DNA from: Nitzschia sp. pyKryTriq1
Taxonomy: Eukaryota; Bacillariophyta; Bacillariophyceae; Bacillariales; Bacillariaceae
Reading direction: 5' to 3'
Assembly (NCBI GenBank): GCA_956465555.1
Contig: OY101124.1
Coordinates: 62,001 to 126,000, forward strand
Length of the DNA: 64,000 nt
The notes under the pieces are model-generated. The model did not search any database and was not told the DNA's origin. It worked only from the letters and a program-made list of their open reading frames with translations. Shown piece after piece: positions 10,176 through 21,284 of the stretch (position 1 is its first letter; every line of letters starts with the position of its first letter). The position numbers were made by a program, and so were the translations under genes.

Positions 10176-10754
10176 GAGGAAGGAGGATATATCCCATGAC
10201 GCAACATCATAAATATTATCATGGACACGACAACGACAGACAAAATCGAAGATGCCAAATCAAGCAGGTCGAAGATCTGCAGGTCAAGGAAAGCGCCGCT
10301 GCCGACCGCATTGTTCCTCTACTCTACTAGCTCGTAGTCTTGTTAGTGCGAAATAATGCTGAACGAGGAGAAAGTCGAAGGGAAGCAAGAATTGAAAAAT
10401 TGAAAATTCATGCTGACAGGGGCCTTTATTACTGATGTCTTGTTAGCTCGAGTTAGAGTAGAGTTACCGGTAGATCATGTAACTTGAGTTTCGTCTCTTG
10501 CATTTGTGTTCTTCTTTCGTTAGTTTTCGGAAGAGATTTTCAATTCGTTCTTCAAGTTCCGCCGTCGATTGGCTCGGAGTAGTCGCCGAGGATTTTTTCG
10601 CTCATCTTACAGTAGTATGTTTACATCATCATCATTAGCTATTTGTACTGTACCTGGTAGGCAACGCATCCCAGTTTTAAGTCACACCCCACATATCATC
10701 CCACATATCAAATTCATCATTACTACATCGTACTCGTAGCCTGCAAGCAAGCGG
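10176..10754. other. Intergenic between two plus-strand genes
   Basis: Should hold the end of the RING transcript and the promoter of the S28 peptidase. Apart from short GTAC motifs near 10646 and 10730 I see nothing that can be named. Confidence 0.4.
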
Positions 10755-10787
10755 TTGTGGCGTGGTTTGAATCCAAGATTGATGAAA

Positions 10788-10821
<34 letters not shown>

Positions 10822-12550
10822 TTCCCGTACGCTTGTACCAGTACGACCACCGGCGCTATGCAGTCCTCCTGTTGGCTGCATTACTCATAGTGCTGACGAT
10901 AAGCGGAGTGAACGGCGGCACTCCTGCTCCGGAGCAGTTTTTTTATTCTCAGCTGGTTGACCACTTGGCAAGTACCAGTACCATTACCAGTACTCGCGGT
11001 GAGGGCGACTATGGATACCACGGCGGCAAGGTGTGGACGCAGCGCTACTACACGTGGGAAAAGGAATTCAAAGGCCCCGGCTCTCCCATCATTGTCATTT
11101 TGGGTGGAGAGGGCAGCATCGAGCCTGAAACGGGCCTGTTTTACCCATTTGTGACCCATCATCTAGCCAAAGTCTTTGGTGCCTATGTGGTCGAGCCAGA
11201 GCATCGGTTCTACGGAAAGTCGCAGCCAGTCAAGGTGCAAGGGCGGGCCCACCCGCACGTAAGACGCGAGCAGGCTGAACAAGACCCAAGAGTCAAGCTC
11301 TTCACCTCGGAACAAGCACTCCATGACGCCATGTTCTTGGTCGACAGCATCAAGGAGACTCTGGGCTGCTCGCCGGACAAGTTCAGCAAGGAGTATTGTC
11401 CCGTGTTGACAGTGGGTGGCTCGTATCCTGGATGGCTCTCTGCCATGGCTCGCCTCCGATTCCCTCACAAAGTCGACATGGCCTATGCTGCTAGCGCACC
11501 GATGCAGTTTTATTCTCAGCAAGTCAATCAGTACGACTACTATGATCTTATCACACGAGTGGCAGATGATGCGCTCCAGGGCTGTGCCAACGCGGTTCGT
11601 TCGGCACTGCTGGAAGTAGAGCAATCGATTTTGAACGGAAACTACAATGAGAATGAATTGGGAGTTTGCCCGGGCTCTACACCATCCTATCTTCATCCGT
11701 CCTCTTCACACGCGGCTGACTTGGCTGCAGTGGTTGATGAACTCATGATGGTGGTGGAGTATTCCTTTGCGAACGCAAACATGGCCAATTACCCACCATC
11801 CAACAAAACAATGCTCTTCTCGGCATGTCAAACCTTCACTTCCAAAGATATGGATGCATCTACCAAAGTAAACGAATTTCTCTCCTCGCACCTACCACCA
11901 AGTGATGACATGGGTTGTTGGAACTTTACTAGCCAGCTCCCGAGCGGACCGAACGCTACAATTTCAAGCGGCGACTGGTCTGGCGTAGGAACTGGGGTAA
12001 ATGGGGAGAGCTGGTAAGTACGAGACGAGATGGACTGATTGATTGAAAGATTGATTTGGCTTTGTGTTTGCATTTTTTTAATTTTCTACTCGATACCCGA
12101 CCACTCACGTTTGGGCGATCACGATACAGGGACTGGCAAACGTGCACCTTGCTGGTCGAGGCAATCGGTCTATCGAAAGAGAGTATGTTCCCTCCTCGCG
12201 AGTGGAGTCTCTCTTGGCTCAAACAACATTGTCTGAGTCGATTTGGAGTTAGCCCGCAGCCTTTGGAACTCGTTCGTCGCTGGAACTTTGACAAGCTCGT
12301 GGAGCACAATGTGACAAGAATCTTATTCACAAATGGTCTGAAAGATGGCTGGTCGGTTGGGGGAATTAAGCAGAACCTATCGGAAAGTCTCATTGCTCTC
12401 AACTTTCCAAACGGGGCTCATCATAGCGATCTATCAGGAAGAGGGCCGTCAGAGGACGACTCCGACGACATAAAGCATGGATTTGTGTCCATCATGGAAA
12501 TCCTTGGGGGGTGGCTAGAAGAGGTACGTCTAGCTTCCAAGGACAGCTAA
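10755..12550 (+). CDS. Serine carboxypeptidase S28 (Pro-X carboxypeptidase/DPP II type)
   Basis: Two exons, 10755-12013 and 12130-12550. The 116-nt intron has GTAAGT and a CGATACAG acceptor and restores the frame (ESW|DWQTC), giving 559 residues. S28 enzymes cleave at proline from a protein end in lysosomes, vacuoles or outside the cell. A hydrophobic signal or anchor (YAVLLLAALLIVLTISGVNG) precedes the mature part. Visible family marks: VEPEHRFYGKS, the nucleophile in VGGSYPG (Ser223), the acid in NGLKDGWSVGG (Asp492) and the histidine in GAHHSDL (His517/518). The N-terminus begins with an encoded microsatellite (MTMTMTMTM from ATGACG repeats); a Met at 10782 is an equally good start. Length is slightly above family average because of an insert near the S1-like helical region. 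Appears functional. Confidence 0.9.
12014..12129 (+). other. Intron of the S28 peptidase gene
   Basis: GTAAGT to ACAG, 116 nt, phase 2. Frame on both sides and the family alignment (Trp-Asp-x-Gln-x-Cys after the junction) support it. Confidence 0.85.
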
Positions 12551-12660
12551 ACCATACCAGCAGCATTTTTTTAAATAGAGAGTGTAGTTTCTAGACGAAT
12601 CATCGAATCCGAGTAGCCAGACATGTCTTATTTTATTAGGTCCTGTGTGTATTTTAAAAG

Positions 12661-14493
12661 CTACAGTTCCTCGATCAGCAGTCTGCTTCCAGACTTGGCT
12701 TTCACCGGATGGCCATGCTCTGCCTCCTCGTTGCTCTCCTGTTCGCCGACGATTTCTAATATCGACGTGTGATCTCCAACAATAGAGTCTAGAAGTACTG
12801 GTGCTGACGTAATAGTATCCGGTTTTCCGTTTTCAATGTCCAGCAGGTTCCCAGTGGTGATCTCGACTTTTTGTGTGGAGTCGTCGCTTGATGTGCTCGT
12901 AGTAGCCGAAGACGATGCGGAGGAAGAGGAGTCGTCATCATCGTCGTAACTTGCACAAGCGCTGTTGGACCCTTGGTCTTCCCCTTCCCTCGAATGTTCC
13001 AGTTCAATTGATTCCAGAGACAGGCCGAGCCCAATCTTGAGAAGTTCCGGTGATCGCAACTCATGTTTCACCGCCTTGATAAAGCCCTTTGGAATACTGC
13101 TACAAGTGCCATCTATCTTTTGAATCCAATATAGGAAGGGGTCCACGAACAGTTTGTTGCCGACATAGTATGACTCACTCTTTTCTAGAATGTTCCGTGT
13201 CATCAATAGGGACTTGACGACGGCATGAACACCTGATTCCAGAATGGATAGTACGTTGTTCCATACATGGAGAGAAAATTGATAATTTCTCCAATAGGGA
13301 TAGATCAATGTGCGACGAGTGGAGCAGCGCACGGCCTCTTCCACGGTAGTTGGTGGATCAAGCCAACTCAAGCTGGCGGACAATGTAGTAATAGTCCAAG
13401 CCGATTCGACAGTTGGATCGGCCATTGTGGTCAAATGGTCGTAGGCAAATGGCACGAGTAAATCTAGCAAACCGGGCCACATGTTTGAGTCTTCACGAAA
13501 GTCCAACAATCGGTCTGGTAGGAGAGGGTAGGGAATCGTCGCAAGCTGAAGCGTTTCATCGCTTGTAAAAGAAGCTCTTGTGGATGTTGTGGATGCCGTG
13601 GTGGTGCCCTTTCCTTTCACTTTCTCGAGATGCATTCCCTCCAACTGAGTCGACAGTTCGCCTTCATCTGAATGCTGGGCCGTGCTAGAATGTGGTTCAG
13701 ATCCATGATCATGAGCATTATCACTGTCGCTCTCGACGTTGCAGGACCTACAGGCACTATTAGACCAGAAAGGTTTGAATTCCATAACCATGGGGTAAAG
13801 GTAGTCTTCTTGAATGTACCAGTCTTGCGCGTATCGATCTTCGTCGAAATCAGCGGCTTCCTTTCCTACCCGAAGGATGCGTCGATTGGTGACAGAAGTA
13901 GACTCTGGATCGGGTAGTTGAAGCATTTCCTGTGCCAACCCACCGCGACAGTAGTCCGTGAAAATGTTCTTGAATAAACCCCCAAAGCCGTAGCCGTAGC
14001 CGTAGCCATCGGAATTCCCGGCGTCGCAAGGTGCTTCACCGTGTGCTTCCGTATTAGCAGCAGCAGCAGCAGCAGCAGCATCAGGTTGTAGCTGCTCAGA
14101 TTGCTGGAGTTCGTGTGAGTCCTGGACGGCGTGCAGCCAGCGCCATCGACTCGGAATCTCCTTGGGCTGAAGGAGGCGAGCAGTGAGGTCCAAATTGGGC
14201 CACTGCGAGTACGGCTGAGCCTTGTTCAGCCGCACGGTGATCTTCTGCAGAGCGGGATCGTACTCAGCGGGAACATTGCCGTGCGAGTCCTCTGCAAACT
14301 GGTGCGGTGCAAAGTGTAGCTTGAGCAGATAGGGACTGGCGTGGAAGTGGAACGTCGAAGATGAGTCTTCCAAAAACACTTCGATGTTTGTTACGCGCAC
14401 CGTCGGCACGGAGATCTGCACGACGACTTCGCTTTCCGTTTGCGAGAGCTCGAAGCGAGGTGTCAACGGCATTGCTGCTGGACTGGGCTCCAC
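12661..14493 (-). CDS. SHQ1: SHQ1, box H/ACA snoRNP assembly factor
   Basis: 610 residues, single exon. SHQ1 holds the pseudouridine synthase dyskerin/Cbf5 until it is placed in H/ACA particles, including telomerase RNP. Residues about 8-110 form the CS (p23-like) domain typical of SHQ1 (TPRFELSQTESEVVVQISVP, EVFLEDSSSTFHFHASPYLL). The helical SHQ1 domain occupies the second half: LLPDRLLDFREDSNMWPGLL, ESAWTITTLSASLSWLD, CSTRRTLIYPYWRNYQFSLH. Between them lie a poly-Ala run from GCA repeats and a YGYGYGFGG segment, both expandable low-complexity inserts. The C-terminal tail is acidic and Ser-rich. The 3' end converges on the S28 gene with only 110 bp between. No key part is missing. Confidence 0.9.
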   Translation of the reverse strand: MEPSPAAMPLTPRFELSQTESEVVVQISVPTVRVTNIEVFLEDSSSTFHFHASPYLLKLHFAPHQFAEDSHGNVPAEYDPALQKITVRLNKAQPYSQWPNLDLTARLLQPKEIPSRWRWLHAVQDSHELQQSEQLQPDAAAAAAAANTEAHGEAPCDAGNSDGYGYGYGFGGLFKNIFTDYCRGGLAQEMLQLPDPESTSVTNRRILRVGKEAADFDEDRYAQDWYIQEDYLYPMVMEFKPFWSNSACRSCNVESDSDNAHDHGSEPHSSTAQHSDEGELSTQLEGMHLEKVKGKGTTTASTTSTRASFTSDETLQLATIPYPLLPDRLLDFREDSNMWPGLLDLLVPFAYDHLTTMADPTVESAWTITTLSASLSWLDPPTTVEEAVRCSTRRTLIYPYWRNYQFSLHVWNNVLSILESGVHAVVKSLLMTRNILEKSESYYVGNKLFVDPFLYWIQKIDGTCSSIPKGFIKAVKHELRSPELLKIGLGLSLESIELEHSREGEDQGSNSACASYDDDDDSSSSASSSATTSTSSDDSTQKVEITTGNLLDIENGKPDTITSAPVLLDSIVGDHTSILEIVGEQESNEEAEHGHPVKAKSGSRLLIEEL

Positions 14494-14993
14494 TTGTACT
14501 TGTACCGCACTTGTGCAGTGTGCAGTGCAGATGCATGCGCGAGTGGGGTCTCTGTACCGGTAGTAGAGATCATCGATCAGCGTTCATCAGCGGAGTTCAT
14601 GGTCTTGTGTTTTATTATTGATCGTTGCTTTTTGCTTGCACTTCGCACTTTTTATTTTCACCTTTGTTGGGTTTTGGGTGAAAAACAGGATGTGCATGGC
14701 GTGCGTGCGTGGTCAGTGTAAGCTTTTTGCCTGTTCTTCGGGGATTCGCATCATCCAAAATTTCTCCGATAGGCCAGGCCTCAAAACGCCTAGCGATGGC
14801 GATGATGCGAATAAAGACGGACGAACCAAAAATGGCCACAAAACACAAAACTCTCTCAATTCTCATTTTATTTTTATCCGTTTCCGCTTTTCTTCGTCAT
14901 CATCCAGCCTCGCATTCGTGGACCTAATATCATCTTTCAACATCTTTCAACATCTCCTTCAACGATCTACGAGTAAAACATCTATCTGAAATC
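14494..14993. promoter_or_regulatory. Bidirectional promoter region, SHQ1 / small Cys-rich gene
   Basis: 500 bp between two divergent start codons. The part next to the plus-strand gene has CATCTTTCAACATCTTTCAA, a short direct repeat, and a pyrimidine-rich stretch (14850-14960). CACTTGTACTTGTACCG lies near the SHQ1 start. No core element can be named with confidence. Confidence 0.4.
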
Positions 14994-15414
14994 ATGTGCT
15001 ATCAAGTAAAATGCCGCAACTGCAAAAAGACCACCTGGGATGGTACGTTCCATGCAGAATATAGCGTAGCGTACTGTAGGTTACGGAGTGACTGATTTAC
15101 TCCTAGTCTACGTGTGTGTAATTGTACTTGTACTTGTGCTCCCAGTTCGAGCAATCGTATTTCCAGTGTGGCTCGATCGTGATGTCATCTAACGCTGTGT
15201 CTACCTGTATCGATCTTCAGGCTGTGGTTTTCATGTTTCATGTGCAATGGCTGGTGTTCCAAACGAGAATCGGTGTCCAAATTGGAAAGGGGGCGCTCGA
15301 AATCCCTGTACTCCCGGCCAGAAACTACCAGAAGCAGCTTCAAAGTCGCAAGGGTCTTCGGGAGCATCGCAGACGCAGTCTTCGTGGGTACCTTCATTTC
15401 TATCATCAAAATGA
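14994..15414 (+). CDS. Small Cys-rich (zinc-binding-like) protein, two exons
   Basis: Exons 14994-15042 and 15221-15414 join to 80 residues (donor GTACGT, acceptor ATCTTCAG, phase 1). The product begins MCYQVKCRNCKKTTWDGCGF, then has HVSCAMAGVPNENRC, and ends in a Ser/Gln tail. The pattern MC-x4-C-x2-C-x3-TW-x-GCG-x-H-x8-VP-x4-RC matches a small protein family I recall from fungi, algae and bacteria. The CxxC plus CG-x-H arrangement suggests one zinc site. The first exon codes for only 16 residues, so single-frame gene calling misses it. The function is not known to me. Confidence 0.75.
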
Positions 15415-15559
15415 AAAAAGCAATGCCCCGATCTCTAGCTAGTGGAGGGCTGCCACCGTTGTACGAGTCCTCGTAGCCCTGATCTTCCATACACCCAATA
15501 CAAATAATATTTACCCACTGCATTGACACATTCAAAACGACAAAATTTAAACAAACTCG

Positions 15560-17130
15560 CTATTGTGTGCCGTCCTTCTTTTTTGGCTGCTTCTTGCGCC
15601 GATCTTCTATTATAAGAGAGCCTCTTCCGAATCGACCCGTGTAGATGAACCTTCCATCACTAGTCTCCTGTGCACCTTCTACTGGAGGTGAGGGGCTCGA
15701 GGAATCATCCGAGGCAGGATTTGACTTCTTGTCACTTCGCTTCAATGTGCCATTCGCAATATTATTTCTTTGCGGGTTCGCATTCACGTGAACGTTCACG
15801 TTACTGGTGGTGAAAACGTTGGTCCCCCACAATTTCTCGGGACGCATAGCCTGCCCGTTCACCTTCGACATGGCAGCTTCGACACGATGGGCGACAGATT
15901 TCTTCACTGCTTTCAACTCGTTCACAAACCTTTCCGAGCTCATGCAAAGAGCCCCTGCACTTTCGCCTGCTAGCCGAATCATTGCATCATCCTATGGTGG
16001 AGTACGTATGTACGAGTGGGTCGTAGTATCAATAGAAAATATCGAGAAACAGTGGAGCAATGTGAGATATTTATGGGATCGGCTGAAATCATGCAAGCAT
16101 AGCGTAACATAGCATAGCATAGCATAGCATAGCATGACAGTAGCAAGAAGAATTACGAATGTCTCACCGTCGCCACTATGAATGTACCTGTCTTGGAACC
16201 ATTGGTGACATTCTTTGCCTCGGCGCATCGTGCTTCAATGTAAGAATCGGCTTCTATCCCACTGCCAGTATAGACTGTTCTCACACCATGTTTAGAAACA
16301 TCCTTGGACACAGCTTTGTCGGCAGCTGTCGCCCGTCTTTGTCGCGTATCCCCCAGCGGTCCGGACTTGAAATTTTTACCTGCACCATCAAACACAACCT
16401 CGATCCTCCATCCTTTTAAACTCCGCAGCGATTCCAAATCGTCCACCAGCATTTGCCGAGCACGGCTCGTGTCGCCCTTCAACATGTGCTTTTTGAGACG
16501 TGGCCACTTGTAGATAACATTGTATCCATCGACTAAAACGAGTGGACTTGCCACAGTTTGATTCAAAACAACATCCCAGTCTGGATCTTGCCCTTTCCGT
16601 CGCCTTTCTTCGGCTTTTTGTTCGATCTCTTGTTCGTCCCACGTTCTTCGGTACTTCGTTCGAACCATCTTTTTCGTTTGTCGAAAAGACGTCGACCCAG
16701 ACTTTTGGAACTGTCTGTTCATTCTTCCGTATAATATTTGCCTACGAATCGGAATATTGATAGTAGTGGATACCCGCATTGGAGTGGGCGCTGACGCCTC
16801 GGTAGCTTGGGGACCAGACCCAGACCCAGACCCAGGAGCCGCCCCGCCAGCACCGTCTTTCTTCTTTCGTTTCTGCTTGCCGTCACCCTTCGCCATGAAT
16901 ATACGAGTACTCGTTCTCGTTCTCGTAATCGTACCGGTACACGTGCGAATATTCATGACATGCATGTAATTCCTCCCGCCACAAAGCTCCGCCCCCGATA
17001 ATGGCGCCCTCGGTGAGTAGAAAATGGGCGCGCTCGGTAGTATTAAGAGCAGGGACGAAACGGTCCAAGCTCCCAGCATGCATGGGCATAGTAGCAGCAC
17101 TGCTAGAAGCAGCGACCGGAACGATGGCAT
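15560..17130 (-). CDS. YacP-like NYN-domain nuclease, probably organelle targeted
   Basis: Exons 17130-16168 and 15991-15560, phase 0, with GTGAGA donor and CCATAG acceptor; the join makes IVAT|DDAMIRL. NYN domains of the YacP/Rae1 type are PIN-like RNases; the bacterial Rae1 cuts mRNA on the ribosome. Visible: LVLVDGYNVIYKWPRLKK (first acidic residue), RIEVVFDGAGK, VRTVYTGSGIEADSYIEAR, then the last acidic block at the exon join. I start at Met 17130 because it puts a signal-like stretch (MPSFRSLLLAVLLLCPCMLG) at the very N-terminus; the frame is open to Met 17184. LGAWTVSS after it is a weak match to the diatom plastid cleavage site, so plastid targeting is possible. The C-terminal 100 residues are basic and polar. 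Confidence 0.75.
15992..16167 (-). other. Intron of the NYN gene with a CATAG microsatellite
   Basis: 176 nt, GTGAGA...CATAG. It holds a run of AGCAT/CATAG units at about 16105-16134. Confidence 0.75.
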
Positions 17131-17184
17131 CTTCTTGTTATTCCCGTTGGTCTTGGCGCTGCCGCGTTCTTCAGGAGAAAGCAA

Positions 17185-17868
17185 GTCAAATCAAAGTGTC
17201 GTTTTGCCTGGGGCTTCTATCCCTTCAGCGAATTCATAGTCTACTCTCAACTCGTATTCGCACAGGTAGTGGTAGTGGCAGTGGCAGTGGCAGTGGTAGT
17301 GATGGAGTCTACAATTAGAGTGTTCAACAACAATGAGACTTCGAGTAATGACTGCGTTTGTGTGTCACCATGGTGTCCGTTTTGAGATGTATAAAATAAA
17401 ATAGAATACATACATATTACGAGTAGACCCTACAGTAGTACGAAGTACAAAGAGGGTAAAAATTGCATGCCGACGACTGATGACGCAGAGGCGCTGACGA
17501 TCGATCGATGACGGAGGTGTTCGCTACCGGTACCAGGTACAGTACTGTACCATCAGGTACAGTACAGTACTTTTACTGCGGTACGGTACACGTAACAGTA
17601 CAGTACCAGAGATGCTTCCCTTCGCCGGCGGGCGCGGGCGCCACATACATGCAATTTTAGTCTGATCAGTCATGACTACCAGTACTGTATCGGTAGGCTG
17701 GTGTACTGGTGCGCAGTTCTAACTAACTACTACTAACAGAGTACCGGTAGAGTAATTACGAAGTATTTAGTGGCCGGGCTTCCCAAGTCCGACATTGGCA
17801 GCAAGGGCCGCAGGGATGACAAACGAAAAGGCCAAGCTTTTAGATCGGAACGAAAACGCCTCCTCTCC
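17185..17868. other. Intergenic, densest GTAC tract
   Basis: Lies upstream of the NYN gene and downstream of the eight-exon gene (both minus). A (GGTAGTGGCAGT)n stretch lies at 17262-17305 and the densest GTAC tract of the window at 17525-17605 (ACCGGTACCAGGTACAGTAC and onward). No gene seen. Confidence 0.5.
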
Positions 17869-20426
17869 CTACATGAACTCCAGTCTTTCGCGAACTGAAT
17901 CAGGCATTGGTTTCCCGTATTCCGATTCCTTCAAAAAGCAAGAGTGTTTACATTCACAGACGCAGGAAAATCCGTTAGTGAAATTCGATTTTTGAAGGAG
18001 AGGACGAGGACGAGGACTAAACAATGCGCACTTACCATTTCGTCGAATACCTCGTCAATGTTCCTCTTTGGTTCCTGGTCTCGTTCTTCTTTGGTTTTGG
18101 CTATAGCGCCTTCAGGAATGTAACCCTTTGGATAAAATCCTGATTTCCCCACTGTAATAAAAAGAAAGTGAGCAAGCAAAGCATATGATCGGTGAGCATC
18201 TGAATAATAGCAGTCCAGTGTACCGGTATGAGGCACGATCTAGTACTCACTGGCCCAGTTCAGTGTTGATATGGACTCCAATGTGTAAGGGCAAGTCCAT
18301 ACGCCCCCACTACACGTACGATAATTAAAAAGAAGGCAAGAAATGGTGAGCATAAACAAACGAAAAAGTGCAGTACCGTATCGGTTACCGCAAGTATACT
18401 CACTGTGCGGCCCCATCCCTGTAGGAAAGGAAAAGTGCGAGAAAGATAAAAATACGTCACGAGAAAAGGATGAGAAATTCCAAACAGGAACACCAACGAC
18501 ACCAGTTATCACTTGAACGTCTCTGACAAGCACGCACCAGAAAATGGTAAAGGGATTCTCTTCCATATCCGGAAGGGGTCGGTTCATGAATTGAATCTGA
18601 GCTACGACTGCAGACAAAAGTTGGTCAGATTACAAGTACGAAAGCGCAACAATACTGAATATGAGTAGAACAATAATGACCATGACTTACTGATAGCCGC
18701 CATGAGGGAAGAGGCCGGGCCCACGTCGAAGGCCAGCATTGGTTCAAAGTGGTGCATACCCTCCATTGCATTTGCGATGGAGTCGGTTTGTGTCATACTT
18801 TGCGTCCGAGTTGGCGGTGCGAATGGTGCTGCCACCACATGAGAATCCCTGTAATAAGCGAGCATCGCTCTCCACATCTGTACCGTCCTTGCTAGAGCAT
18901 AGTTTGATCCTTGAGCAGAGACAATACCATTCAAAATTGCATAGTCGTTGTTCGATGCAGGCACGGAGGGCTGAAGCCACTTTCCCATAGTCACTTTGTT
19001 GGTCCACTTTTGTTGAATAGTTCTGAGTAAGTCTATGGGAGAAAATTAAAAACAACTGTCACGGCCACGGCGAAGTCTACAACTTACCTTTTCCCAAGTT
19101 GGACGCTGTTTTGAAAATACATATGGATAAAGTGACGAGTGATTAGTGATGAGGGAGTTGAGAGTCGATCGGGCGGCAGCGGTACCGGCATCAAACAAAA
19201 CTCCGCAATGACCATCGGCTCAACGTCTATAACACATCCGTAGTCGTAGCAGGTACTGGTATCCATACTCCTACGTACCTGTTCAAGTCTCTTGAGAGCG
19301 GTGCTATTCGCTGTAGGAGGAAGTACCATAACAGTTGCAGGACTGAGCAACTGAGCCAGGACAGATTTTTCCCTTTGTCGAAAAATCCGTTGTATTATGA
19401 GGTCCATTGCAACGACAACTCTGGTATCTGCTTCGCCCTCCAGCGTCGCAAGGGGTACAATGACAAGCTCGTCTTTTGGGCTGGTTTCATCTAGCACCCA
19501 CTGCGCAATTTGAGGTCCCTCGCTCATAATATCCGCACCTTTCGGGTTGTAGAGAAATGTGGTGTCGTCTGGCGCATTGTACCTCGCATAGTCGATAAGC
19601 TGGTCGAGCTTTTGTCCGCCTCTTGCGACCCCCAGTATGGTGATACCTGGAATGAGAAGTAATGACTTGGCTGGGCCAAGTTCGCTAGTACATCCAAGGA
19701 GAACGAACTTCTTGTTGTTTAGGATAGAAGGCAGGTTGTTGTTCGTCAACGTCAGTTTTGCCATGACCGCTGCGGAGGTTTCCAGCACCCCGTACTTGTG
19801 CCAGGCGTCTACTTGGGCACACGCATCTAGACCGTACAGAGTCTCTCCCAGATTGGTTGGATTTGTGAGGCCGAACTGGCTGCAGGGGAGCGAGAGATGA
19901 TGTGAGATGAGATGAGATGTCACGGCGTGTGAGATCATGAATAGGAGATGAAGATCGACGAAATCGACGAATGAATCGACGAAGAATCCAGGAATAGAAG
20001 TACGAATACGACGACCTACAAGTCAATGTCTGGCGCTTTCGAGCCAACGAGCGTCTTGGTCTGGAGCTTCTCGAAGCTGCTGGTGAGCACAAAGACGTCT
20101 TTTGCGGGCACGATGGTGTTGGCGTCGATGCGAAACAAGAGAAGGTCGTGCAGCGCGTCCAGGCCGGCTTGTGCCATGTCGAGCGCTTGCTCGTTGCTGG
20201 CGGACGCCATGATCTCGACGAACTCTTCCACGATCGCTCGATAGTCCACCTCCCAGTTCTCGCAGGTGGCGAGGTGCTCTCTGAAAGCTGCAATCTTGGG
20301 GCCCAGCACCGAGTGGTCCTCGGTGATGTCAGACAGCGCCGCATCTGCCGCTCTTCTCCACACGCTCTTTTCTGTGCTTTCGGTTTCAAACGTGAAGGTT
20401 TCGTAGTCGATCTCAGGCCACTCCAT
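17869..20426 (-). CDS. Eight-exon conserved protein with Rossmann-like core
   Basis: Exons read from the start at 20426: 20426-20020, 19879-19088, 19022-18691, 18607-18538, 18418-18404 (15 nt), 18309-18251, 18151-18036, 17928-17869. All junctions are GT-AG and phases agree throughout, giving 616 residues. Exon 1 is an acidic helical domain (MEWPEIDYETFTFETESTEK). Exon 2 holds KKFVLLGCTSELGPAKSLLL and TILGVARGGQKLDQLIDYAR, which looks like a Rossmann-type beta-alpha-beta turn, then DELVIVPLATLEGEADTRV. Later exons carry VTMGKWLQPSVPASNNDYAI, PFTIFWDGAAHGGVWTCPYT and GFYPKGYIPEGA. No signal peptide; probably soluble. The sequence texture says conserved and functional. I do not recognise the family and assign no reaction; an NAD(P)-dependent enzyme is one option. 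Confidence 0.7.
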
Positions 20427-21284
20427 GACTAGGATTATTGGCTACTCGTACCGGTATGCTATACACTGTACTTATTAGGAAATCAAGATGAAGATTCGGG
20501 TGGTCTGATCGATACTACCGATAAACACAGGTATTCGTACGGTACGGTAGTCAAATGGAGACAAGAGTGCAAGTACTGGTACCGTGGTCTGTGCAATGCA
20601 ACGATGAAGATGACAGAAAGGCGCGGGTCATTCTGATGATGTTCTTCTTCCATATTTGCCTTCTCTCTCGCTTCTCTCAGCTCTCAGAGCGCACTGCAGT
20701 AGTGTCAATCCTCCCCGTCGTTGGTACCTGTTACGGTACAGTACCTGGTACCGTACTCAGTACAGACAGTACTTCAGACAGACTTTCTTAGTCCTGTTAG
20801 TCAGTGGTCAAGTCTCGTAGGCACAACTCAAGATACTACATATCTGTGTATCCCGTTAGGAATTGTGAGCTCTAATTTATTGATTATTTCTACCTCTACC
20901 TTTTCATTCCGTGATCACCTTCACGATCACTTCCAGATCAATCTAGATGCTTTCCGATGACAGCCGCTTTCCAAGTTCGTTCCAAAGCTACTGCCTCCAG
21001 CTGTAACTATTATCGTCAGTCAGAATGCATCTGACAATGCATCTGAATCAATCGTTCCTAACCATAGTAACATATCTCATCTCTTGATCTTGGTTCAACA
21101 TTGTACAATCACAGATCTTCAAGCAATCAATTTCAGGGAATCATAGTTTGATCATGGTCATGTTGAACCTGAACTTCAATCTCCCTTGATTGCGTCAATC
21201 TCGTCCCGTGATCAAATATCCAACGTCTGTACTTCGCTCAGTGGTTGACTCTTCCAATCAAAGTCCCTCTTCAACCTCTTCCCT
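20427..21284. other. Intergenic upstream of the eight-exon gene
   Basis: Promoter side of the minus-strand gene, with a GTAC tract at about 20725-20775 (TTACGGTACAGTACCTGG). From about 20830 the texture changes to AT-rich repeat-type DNA lying next to the copia fossil; this could include long terminal repeat sequence, but no second copy is present to prove it. Confidence 0.4.

Noticed and set aside
13267-13461. ORFs opposite SHQ1
   Set aside because: Shadow frames inside a well-identified gene.
20555-20960. Short plus-strand ORFs upstream of the eight-exon gene
   Set aside because: They translate GTAC microsatellites and show no protein-like texture.
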